Positions 1 to 5,199 of a DNA stretch of 8,051 bases are shown here, one piece after another (the stretch's first letter is position 1; the number at the start of each line of letters is the position of its first letter). Under the pieces are notes generated by a model. The model worked only from the letters and a program-made list of their open reading frames with translations. It had not been told where the DNA came from and did no database searches. Source of the DNA: Coriobacteriales bacterium (GTDB lineage: Bacteria; Actinomycetota; Coriobacteriia; Coriobacteriales; UBA8131); the NCBI GenBank assembly GCA_031272005.1, contig JAISUQ010000181.1, forward strand, positions 1 to 8,051. Direction: 5' to 3'. The translations under genes were made by a program, and so were the position numbers.

Positions 1-234
1 AATCAGCTTCAAGCCCAGCTGATAGGAGCCATCCTCGCGCTGTGCTGTCCAATCCCGCTGGGCCAGCGCCGCCAGGATACGATGCGCCGTGCTCTTGGAC
101 AATCCGGTACGCGCTGCCAACGCCCCCAGGCTCAAACCATCCGGCTCTGTGGCCAGCGCCTCCAGCACATCCAGCGCCCGGTCGATGGACTGAACATGCT
201 TGACGCTTGAATCTGCAGCGGATGCCGCACCCAT
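1..234 (-). CDS. IclR-family transcriptional regulator, N-terminal part (cut by window edge)
   Basis: The 78 visible codons form the winged helix-turn-helix of an IclR-type regulator. The opening 'VQSIDRALDVLEAL' is the typical first helix, 'GLSLGALAARTGLSKSTAHR' (about residues 38-57) is the HTH with its recognition helix, and 'DGSYQLGLKLI' is the wing leading into the linker. The effector-binding domain lies beyond the left edge. The start is ATG at 234, with GGAGG seven bases upstream. A second ATG at 239 is out of frame and too close to that site. IclR proteins usually act as dimers that bind small organic acids or aromatic metabolites and control a nearby catabolic operon. The target is not visible here; the reductase at 1534-3483 is a possible but unsupported candidate. 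I saw no convincing -35/-10 pair upstream. Family assignment is secure, ligand unknown. Confidence 0.93.
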   Translation of the reverse strand, partial: MGAASAADSSVKHVQSIDRALDVLEALATEPDGLSLGALAARTGLSKSTAHRILAALAQRDWTAQREDGSYQLGLKLI

Positions 235-308
235 ACCATGACCTCCAACTCAGTATGTCGGCAACTGTTGCGCTCCGTTGGAAACAGCAAAGTACAAGAA
301 TGCTGCTG

Positions 309-1004
309 CTATTCTATCAATATTCCCGATAAGAAGCCTGGATAGACGAATGCGGGACTGATGCTCTGGCAATCCTGCTCGCTCAAACCGGCTTCGCGAG
401 CACAGCGATACCATGAGTTCTTGACGATTTGCGTCATACTCTCCACGATAGCCTGCGCCTGGTCGTGATTGAGCAGAAAGCGCTGACATTGCGACAGCAG
501 GTTTGCTGCGTTAGCCCAGCGTCCAGCTTCTCCGCAGGTTAAAGCCAAATCACGTCTTTCTGTGCTGGTCAGCGGGGTAGGCGTGAGGTCGTAGGCTGGC
601 GACAGCCGCCAATCGTCGTGTGCCAGTAGAGCATGATTACGCAGATGATCGTCACTGTTGCTGATAAGTGCGTTGAAGACCATGCGTCTGAACAGTTCGT
701 GGGCGTCTTCCTGGGGTTTGGCACTTATCCGCCTGAGCTCTTCAACCAAGTCTAAATAAGACCAGCGACGTCGGTCGGTCACGTTGTCTTCGGCTCTCAG
801 TAAAGTGAGTGCGCTGATCATGCGCATACGCAGGTAGCCGTCTGCCACAGGCTCCCGGTCAAAGCGCTTGACCAGCAAGACGTCGCAGTTGCCAACCCGC
901 TCGACTTTACTCGCGGCAGCGTTGATACCGCATTCCCTGGCCAGAAGCAACATGGCTTGCTCGACCCGGGCATTGTTCCAGCGATCCGTCGCGATATTGA
1001 AATT
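309..1004 (-). pseudogene. HipA-type serine/threonine kinase, C-terminal fragment lacking its N-terminal half
   Basis: About 231 codons match the C-terminal half of HipA-like kinases, which are normally about 400-440 residues. In order there is a 'DRWNNARVEQAMLLLAREC' segment, 'DVLLVKRFDRE', the catalytic loop 'SNSDDHLRNHALL' (candidate catalytic Asp codon at 651-653, with Asn five residues on), the DFG-like 'LSPAYDLTP', and a family-typical end 'AFVYPGF'. Homology starts upstream of the ATG at 951-953, which has no Shine-Dalgarno site, so that ATG is an internal codon. Reading further upstream, the match fades near 1004 and the frame stops at 1044-1046. The whole N-terminal subdomain and the ATP-binding P-loop are absent, and no HipB-like HTH antitoxin is adjacent. 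HipA kinases phosphorylate targets such as glutamyl-tRNA synthetase and are held by HipB. This copy is probably dead. It looks less GC-rich than its neighbours, consistent with acquisition and decay. The exact 5' boundary is uncertain. Confidence 0.8.
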
Positions 1005-1016
1005 AGTTAGAAGACC

Positions 1017-1045
1017 TTTACATCTGGCTGGCGAAGCGCTATGCT
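1017..1045 (+). promoter_or_regulatory. Sigma-70-type promoter for the DUF2325 gene
   Basis: TTTACA (1017-1022, 5/6 to TTGACA) is followed by a 17-base spacer and TATGCT (1040-1045, 4/6 to TATAAT). Transcription would start near 1052, about 44 bases before the ATG of the DUF2325 gene. It lies immediately beyond the last recognisable HipA codon on the opposite strand, so this promoter marks the right border of the HipA remnant. Assigned from sequence match and spacing only. Confidence 0.55.
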
Positions 1046-1048
1046 ATA

Positions 1049-1062
1049 TTAGACTTATCTAA
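1049..1062. promoter_or_regulatory. Operator-like inverted repeat over the predicted transcription start
   Basis: TTAGA-CTTA-TCTAA is a perfect 5-bp inverted repeat with a 4-base centre. It begins four bases after the predicted -10 element and covers the expected start site, which is a classic repressor position. The TTAG...CTAA ends loosely recall DtxR-family metal-regulator boxes. No regulator is encoded next to it, so the identity of the binding protein is a guess. Confidence 0.4.
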
Positions 1063-1095
1063 CTTTTGCAACTGACTTATGCAAGGGAGCCAGAA

Positions 1096-1377
1096 ATGAG
1101 TATTGTCATCATCGGCGGCCATGAGCGCATGGAGTGCCAGTATAAAGACCTCTGCAAGCGTTACCGATGTAAAGCCAAGGTCTTCACCAAATGCAAGCGT
1201 AACCTGGAGTGCCTGATTGGCGATCCGGATATGATTATCCTGTTCACCAGCCCGGTATCACACGAGATGGCCAAGACCGCCCGCAAGGCCGCCGCCGCCA
1301 CCGGCACCCCCCTGATCCAATCCCACTGCGCCAGCCAGGACTCCCTGCGCAGCATCCTGGAGGAGGTTCGGGGCTGA
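1096..1377 (+). CDS. DUF2325 family protein, cysteine-rich
   Basis: This 93-residue protein has the features of DUF2325: an N-terminal beta strand and Gly-rich turn 'MSIVIIGGHERM', the segment 'YKDLCKRYRCKAKVF', 'DPDMIILFTSPVSHEMAK', and a C-terminal 'HCASQDSLRSILEEV'. The fold is probably a small Rossmann-like alpha/beta unit, and no biochemical role is established that I can cite. It has six cysteines (14, 20, 25, 34, 39, 78) plus His9, His56 and His77, many for its size, which suggests metal or redox chemistry (inference). The start is ATG 1096, with AGGGAG at 1084-1089. An in-frame TTG at 1066 has no ribosome site and lies only just downstream of the predicted transcription start. The gene appears monocistronic, preceded by its own promoter and palindrome, and faces the reductase gene tail to tail. 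No signal peptide or membrane segment, so cytoplasmic. Confidence 0.88.
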   Translation: MSIVIIGGHERMECQYKDLCKRYRCKAKVFTKCKRNLECLIGDPDMIILFTSPVSHEMAKTARKAAAATGTPLIQSHCASQDSLRSILEEVRG

Positions 1378-1533
1378 GCGGACCGCTGTTGTATCAGCAT
1401 CCCTGTATTCAGATTATATAAAGCAGGAAATACTTGATTCAGGCCTTGCCGTCGTCGTTTCCGAGATGGTAGGCAATCAGGTATCATTCGCAATACGCAT
1501 ATTGAGCAACGGACAGCTCCCGCCGGCGCTTCC

Positions 1534-3483
1534 TCAGATGTCCAGCGCTGCGTAATAGCCTTCGTATACCGCTTTGGTGATGGTGGCGGGGCGCAGGGCG
1601 TCGCCGATGATGCGGACCCAGGGGGCGGCGGCGCGCAGAGCATCGACTGTGGCGCTGCGGCTCTTTTGGCCTACGGCGCAGATGACGGTGTCGGCGGGCA
1701 GCAGACGCTCCTGACCGGCAGCGTTGCGGGCCAGCAGGCCATCGGGTTGCACGGCCACGCCGGTCAGGCCCAACTCCACCTGCACTGCCTGCGCTTCCAA
1801 CTCGGCCAGCAGAATCGGGCGGTTGCGGATGTTGGCGTCCGGTGCCAACTCGTCGCGCAGCTCCACCAGAGTCACGTCGCGGCCTTCCATGCGCAGGTGC
1901 AGGGCGCACTCGCAGCCGGAGAGTCCGCCACCCAGCACCACCACACGCTGGCCGACCTTCTCCGCAAAGCGATATAGCTCGTTTACTATTATCACGTTGC
2001 CGCCATCAATGCCCGGCAACGGCGGCACCAGCGCATCGGAACCCACGGCGACAATCAGCGCCTCGGCGCCTTCGCTTTCAACCAGCGCTGCGTCCACCGC
2101 TGTAGCCAACCGCACCTCCACACCTTTGGCGGCCAGCTGGCGGGCGTAGCTCTCCCCCAGCAGAAACATATCACGCTTGAAGGGGATGCCCTGCTCGGAG
2201 CGCAGAATCCCGCCCAACTCCCCAGTGGCTTCGCAGAGCAGCACCTGATGTCCACGGTCGGCGGCGGTGCAGGCCGCCACCATGCCGGCGATGCCGCCAC
2301 CAGCCACCAGTACCTTGCGACTGCGCGCCGCCGGGCCGATGTACATCGTCTCATGCTCCCGCCCCACCCGGGGGTTGATGGCGCAGCGCCGGGTCTGGGT
2401 CACCGGGCGCTCGGCCATGCAGACGAAGCAGCGCAGGCAGCGGATGCACTCCTCGCCCCGATTGGCCATGACCTTGTTGGGCAACTCCGGATCGGCCAGC
2501 AGCCCGCGGCCCATATAGACCACATCGGCCTGGCCGCTGGCGATGATCTGCTCCATCTGGGCGGGGTCGGAGAGGCCACCGATGGTCGCCACCGGCACGC
2601 TGACGTGCTTTTTAATCTCGGCAGCCAGATAGACGTTGCTGCCATGCTCAACAAACATCGGCGGGTGGGTGACGGAGAAGCCAAACTGATAGGAGCCGGC
2701 GGAGATATGCAGCATGTCCACCAGGTCTTCAAGGCCAGCGGCAATGCGGCAACCCTCCGCCAAATCGTAGCCGCCATCAAAGAGCTCGGCACCGCTCATC
2801 CTGAGCTCAATCGGGAATCCCGGCCCCACGGCAGCACGCACGCTGCCGAGCACCTCGCGCACGATGCGCAGGCGGTTCTCCAAGGCCCCGCCATACTCAT
2901 CGGTACGCTTGTTGAACCATGGCGAGAGGAACTGATTGAGCAACCAGCCATGCCCGGCGTGCACCAGGCACATGCCAAAGCCGGCCCGCTTGGCCAACCC
3001 GGCGGCCTCACCATAGGCGGCAACAATCTCGGCAATCTGCTCGCCAGACAGCGCCTTGACCGGCAGCCCGTCCGGCCGCACGCCATCTGATGGCCCCCAT
3101 TGGTTCAGCGCGGCCTTCTTGTTCTTGTCCAGCAGATAGGTGCCGGCATACTGGCCGGAGTGCGACAACTCGATGCTGGGCACCGCGCCGTGACGGCTGA
3201 TGGCATCGGCCACATAGGTGAAACTGGCCAGCTGCCCCGGCGTGGCCAGCCCGATATGCAGCATATGCGAGGCGTCGGTATCCGGGTGTACCACCAGCTC
3301 GCTGACCGTGACATTGGCTGCCCCGCCCTTGGCTCGCAGCTCATAGAAGCCCTGCGAGCGCGGCCCCAATGAGAAGTCCGGCGTAATGTCGGTAGCCCCC
3401 AACGGCGCCCCGAACATCCGATTCCGAAAGGTCACGCGCCCCAAAGTAATAGGCTGACAAAGCTGCGGATAAGTGCGCTCCAT
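1534..3483 (-). CDS. NADH:flavin oxidoreductase, Old Yellow Enzyme / 2,4-dienoyl-CoA reductase / 2-enoate reductase type
   Basis: This 649-residue multidomain flavoenzyme is close to the length of FadH (about 670) and clostridial 2-enoate reductases. Numbering is from ATG 3483, which follows a GGGAGGG site; the TTG at 3495 is in frame but lies upstream of that site. Residues 1 to about 335 are the FMN TIM barrel, with the substrate-binding 'HAGHGW' (His175, His178), 'NQFLSPWFNKRTDEYGG', and a C-terminal FMN phosphate-binding 'VVYMGRGLLADPEL'. Next come cysteines 346, 349, 352, 355 and 367 for a 4Fe-4S cluster. An FAD dinucleotide fold follows ('VLVAGGGIAG', about 391-400), then an NAD(P) fold ('VVVLGGGLSG', about 514-523). 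Enzymes of this type pass electrons from NAD(P)H through FAD and Fe-S to FMN to reduce activated C=C bonds in enoates, dienoyl-CoAs or bile-acid-type enones. The substrate cannot be told from sequence. It stands alone on its strand, with its own promoter. Cytoplasmic and probably oxygen-sensitive. Confidence 0.92.
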   Translation of the reverse strand: MERTYPQLCQPITLGRVTFRNRMFGAPLGATDITPDFSLGPRSQGFYELRAKGGAANVTVSELVVHPDTDASHMLHIGLATPGQLASFTYVADAISRHGAVPSIELSHSGQYAGTYLLDKNKKAALNQWGPSDGVRPDGLPVKALSGEQIAEIVAAYGEAAGLAKRAGFGMCLVHAGHGWLLNQFLSPWFNKRTDEYGGALENRLRIVREVLGSVRAAVGPGFPIELRMSGAELFDGGYDLAEGCRIAAGLEDLVDMLHISAGSYQFGFSVTHPPMFVEHGSNVYLAAEIKKHVSVPVATIGGLSDPAQMEQIIASGQADVVYMGRGLLADPELPNKVMANRGEECIRCLRCFVCMAERPVTQTRRCAINPRVGREHETMYIGPAARSRKVLVAGGGIAGMVAACTAADRGHQVLLCEATGELGGILRSEQGIPFKRDMFLLGESYARQLAAKGVEVRLATAVDAALVESEGAEALIVAVGSDALVPPLPGIDGGNVIIVNELYRFAEKVGQRVVVLGGGLSGCECALHLRMEGRDVTLVELRDELAPDANIRNRPILLAELEAQAVQVELGLTGVAVQPDGLLARNAAGQERLLPADTVICAVGQKSRSATVDALRAAAPWVRIIGDALRPATITKAVYEGYYAALDI

Positions 3484-3528
3484 TTTCCCTCCCAACCATC
3501 GGTTTACCCCTGCAGAATTGATACCAGC

Positions 3529-3557
3529 ATCATAGCCCTCTGCGCCCGGTTAGTGAA
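3529..3557 (-). promoter_or_regulatory. Sigma-70-type promoter for the flavin oxidoreductase gene
   Basis: Read on the minus strand, TTCACT (3557-3552, 4/6) and TATGAT (3534-3529, 5/6) are separated by exactly 17 bases. Transcription would start near 3522 and give a leader of about 40 bases before the GGGAGGG ribosome site and ATG at 3483. I saw no operator-like repeat at the start site. Confidence 0.5.
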
Positions 3558-3596
3558 GCACAAGCGTATCCGATAAGCATACCCGAGGTCCGCAAA

Positions 3597-3618
3597 TGTT
3601 AAGGAAGTGTGTTAATAT
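3597..3618 (+). promoter_or_regulatory. Possible promoter/operator: TGTTAA direct repeat overlapping a -10-like TAATAT
   Basis: TGTTAA occurs at 3597-3602 and again at 3610-3615, a 13-base period. The second copy overlaps TAATAT (3613-3618), which could be a -10 box for the small ORF and the zinc-ribbon gene. No good -35 stands 16-18 bases upstream, as expected for a promoter that needs an activator bound to the direct repeat. Weak evidence; AT-rich words of this size arise by chance. Confidence 0.25.
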
Positions 3619-3641
3619 CGTTTTCAGTATCGGAGGGATTG

Positions 3642-3722
3642 ATGGGGAGTCTGGTCTTGACGGTGCTGGGGCGTCTGGTAATGAGTCGGAGCAGGTTGCG
3701 GTATAAGGGGGAGAACACATGA
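3642..3722 (+). CDS. Possible 26-residue leader peptide, overlapping the next gene by ATGA
   Basis: A 27-codon frame starts at ATG 3642, five bases after a strong GGAGG (3632-3636), and ends with a TGA at 3720-3722 that overlaps the ATG (3719) of the zinc-ribbon gene as ATGA. The product would be MGSLVLTVLGRLV followed by a basic stretch with five Arg or Lys in about ten residues and an ENT end. A short hydrophobic start and basic tail could mean a tiny membrane peptide. Equally, the frame may serve only to bring ribosomes onto the next gene by translational coupling, though that gene has its own GGGGGAG site. I recognise no family. The case rests on the ribosome site and the overlap; chance is a real alternative. 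Confidence 0.4.
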   Translation: MGSLVLTVLGRLVMSRSRLRYKGENT

Positions 3723-5014
3723 AGTGTTCCAGTTGCGGGTTCTCGGCGGAGAGGGATTTTGCTTTTTGTCCACAATGCGGCGCGGCGCAGGCGGCGGTGG
3801 AGAAACCTGCTGAACCACCTGCAGAGCAACTCAGTCCACCTCAGCCAATACAGCAGATTGCGGTGCCGGAACAGGTATCGCCGGAGCAGTTGCTGCCAGA
3901 GCAGCTGCCACCAGAGCAAGCGCCCATTCAGCAGCCTTTGATGCAGCAGCCGCCCATCCAGTCGCAGCCCATACAGCCGTCGGCGCCAGCATATCAACCG
4001 CCAATACAGCAACAGCCTGCACAGCAGCCGCCCGCCCAGCCGCCATTGATGCAGCCGCAGCCCAACCAGCAGCCACCCATGGCAGCCGCCAAGCCAGCCA
4101 GGAAGAAGAAAACCAAACTGATCATCGGTCTGGCAGCTGCTGCGGTGCTGGTCATCGTGGGCGTGCTCCTCACCTTTACCGTGATTCTTCCGGCCATCGA
4201 GACCAGTAACGCCTACAAGGACGCCGTGGCCCTGATGGATGCCGGCGAATACAAGAAGGCCAAAGCGGCCTTCAAGGAGTTGGGCGACTACAAGGATTCT
4301 GCCGATTTGGCCAAACAGGCCCAGCAATACCTCGACTACCAGAGTGCCGAGGCACTGTTCGACGAGGGCGACTACGAAGCTGCCAAGGCGGCCTTCGACG
4401 ATCTGGGCAGCTTCAAGGACTCCAAGGACCGGGCCACAGAATCCCAGAACTACATCGACTATGATGCAGCCCAGCAGTTACTGAACGACAAACAATGGGC
4501 GGACGCCAAAGAGGCCTTCGATGAGCTGGGCGACTTCAAGGATTCCGCCGACAAGGCGGCGTTGGCCCAGCAGCACGTCGACTACAACAAGGCTGTCGAT
4601 TACTACCAAAACGGAAACTTCAAATCCGCGCAGCCGCTGCTCAAGGAACTGGGCGATTTCGAGGACGCCAAAGCCATGCTCCAGATAGTCGAGGACACGC
4701 TGGCCTTCGTCTATACCTACGAACTGTCGTATGTCGTAATCGACGGTTATTCTGTCACAGTTTCGGAACTGGCCGCTTATGATATCCAGTGTTCGCTGAC
4801 GATCGTCTTCTCCAACGATGCAACTTTCACTGCTGATTATCTGTTGAACGATCAATCCCAGCATTTGGAGGGGTATTTCCGGATAAAAGGCAGCACTGTC
4901 ACCCTCTACTATACAAGTGGAGGCAACGAGGACTTTCTAGTGGACGGCGAGACCCTGATCAGCAACTCCGACTTAGGCATGATGGTCCTTAAACGCAACG
5001 ACAACACCGCCTGA
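3719..5014 (+). CDS. Membrane-anchored zinc-ribbon protein with Pro/Gln linker, helical repeats and beta-rich C-terminal domain
   Basis: The protein has 431 residues. Residues 3-20 hold two CxxC knuckles ('CSSC' and 'CPQC'), a short zinc ribbon. Residues 27-123 are low complexity, dominated by Pro and Gln. Basic 'ARKKKTK' (127-133) precedes one transmembrane helix at about 134-157; the basic side puts the zinc ribbon in the cytoplasm and the rest outside. Four repeats of about 40 residues follow (about 165-323), each like 'GDYEAAKAAFDDLGSFKDS', a TPR-like helical hairpin frequent in clostridial zinc-ribbon membrane proteins. The last 100 or so residues ('IVFSNDATF', 'GYFRIKGSTVTLYY', 'GETLI...MMVLKR') look like a small lipocalin-like beta barrel. 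The start is ATG 3719 after GGGGGAG. The role is unknown; an envelope sensor or protein-binding scaffold is plausible. It precedes an ABC transporter but is separated from it by 185 bases and a likely terminator. Confidence 0.85.
   Translation: MKCSSCGFSAERDFAFCPQCGAAQAAVEKPAEPPAEQLSPPQPIQQIAVPEQVSPEQLLPEQLPPEQAPIQQPLMQQPPIQSQPIQPSAPAYQPPIQQQPAQQPPAQPPLMQPQPNQQPPMAAAKPARKKKTKLIIGLAAAAVLVIVGVLLTFTVILPAIETSNAYKDAVALMDAGEYKKAKAAFKELGDYKDSADLAKQAQQYLDYQSAEALFDEGDYEAAKAAFDDLGSFKDSKDRATESQNYIDYDAAQQLLNDKQWADAKEAFDELGDFKDSADKAALAQQHVDYNKAVDYYQNGNFKSAQPLLKELGDFEDAKAMLQIVEDTLAFVYTYELSYVVIDGYSVTVSELAAYDIQCSLTIVFSNDATFTADYLLNDQSQHLEGYFRIKGSTVTLYYTSGGNEDFLVDGETLISNSDLGMMVLKRNDNTA
3797..4087 (+). repeat. 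Pro/Gln-rich low-complexity segment within the zinc-ribbon protein
   Basis: Codons 27-123 of the zinc-ribbon protein are mostly Pro and Gln, with irregular short units such as 'PEQLLPEQLPPEQ' and 'QPPIQSQPIQP'. CAG and CCN codons dominate. The repeats are imperfect, so slippage is likely slow. It probably forms an extended, unstructured cytoplasmic tether between zinc ribbon and membrane helix. Confidence 0.7.
4211..4687 (+). repeat. Four tandem TPR-like repeats of about 40 residues
   Basis: Codons 165-323 of the zinc-ribbon protein encode four units sharing a small-residue/hydrophobic helix, a 'G(D/E)(Y/F)xxAxxxF' core, 'LG(D/S)(Y/F)KDS' and a Gln/Tyr-rich linker. Units start near residues 165, 207, 247 and 288. 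The first three are most alike ('AKAAFKELGDYKDS', 'AKAAFDDLGSFKDS', 'AKEAFDELGDFKDS'), and the fourth has diverged ('AQPLLKELGDFEDA'). The likeness points to internal duplication. Confidence 0.75.
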
Positions 5015-5068
5015 GCAGTAAAAGGCAAATCGTATCCCAACCCTGACACCGAGCCTGCAATCCTCTGG

Positions 5069-5118
5069 ACAGCGGGCTCGCTGCGCGTTATCGCCCGCTA
5101 TGGCCCGCTGTGCGTTTT
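5069..5118 (+). terminator. Probable intrinsic terminator after the zinc-ribbon gene, with alternative pairings
   Basis: ACAGCGGGC (5069-5077) pairs perfectly with GCCCGCTGT (5103-5111) over 9 bp with a 25-base loop, followed by GCG and TTTTCT. A second copy of GCCCGCT at 5093-5099 offers a 7-bp alternative with a 15-base loop. An upstream CGAGCC (5050-5055) can pair with GGCTCG (5075-5080), which overlaps the left arm and excludes the terminator stem. The T-run is short, so strength is uncertain. Confidence 0.45.
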
Positions 5119-5132
5119 CTGATGATTCGAGC

Positions 5133-5161
5133 TTTACAATGATTGGCGAAAGCGGTACTCT
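5133..5161 (+). promoter_or_regulatory. Weak candidate promoter for the ABC transporter operon
   Basis: TTTACA (5133-5138, 5/6 to the -35 consensus) lies 17 bases before TACTCT (5156-5161, only 3/6 to the -10 consensus). The start would be near 5168, about 32 bases before the ATPase ATG. The position between terminator and gene is right, but the -10 is poor. Confidence 0.3.
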
Positions 5162-5199
5162 GTTTTGTTAGTTTTGCCTTACTTTTACGGGGGTTAGCA

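Noticed and set aside
235..308. Promoter or small gene between the IclR gene and the HipA remnant.
   Set aside because: A CATACT reads as a possible -10 on the minus strand but no -35 stands at 16-18 bases, and no frame with a ribosome site is seen.
309..953. A functional short kinase such as HipT of a HipBST system.
   Set aside because: HipT-type proteins still keep the ATP-binding P-loop region. This frame starts after it, its ATG lacks a ribosome site, and no HipB- or HipS-like gene is adjacent.
1378..1533. Possible bidirectional terminator between the convergent DUF2325 and reductase genes.
   Set aside because: Only tiny hairpins are present (AGCG-GAC-CGCT at 1377-1387 and CAATA-CGCA-TATTG at 1491-1504) and neither is followed by a T-run, so I do not call a terminator.
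2248..3090. A 280-codon open frame on the plus strand.
   Set aside because: It is antisense to the flavin oxidoreductase, whose motifs and domains are unmistakable. Long opposite-strand frames are common in GC-rich genes, and the product shows no recognisable family.
3797..4087. CAG-rich stretch considered as a CRISPR-like or phase-variable repeat array.
   Set aside because: Units are irregular, in frame and protein-coding; there are no constant-length repeats with unique spacers and no long perfect tract prone to slippage.
3599..4327. A 242-codon minus-strand frame rich in Leu/Arg/Gly.
   Set aside because: It is the mirror of the Pro/Gln-rich and membrane segments of the zinc-ribbon gene. 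Its repetitive composition follows from reading CAG/CCN codons backwards.
5143..5199. An N-terminal extension of the ATPase from TTG 5143, giving a hydrophobic signal-like leader.
   Set aside because: The GGGGG ribosome site directly precedes ATG 5200, and LolD-like ATPases are cytoplasmic. The T-rich intergenic DNA simply reads as hydrophobic codons.
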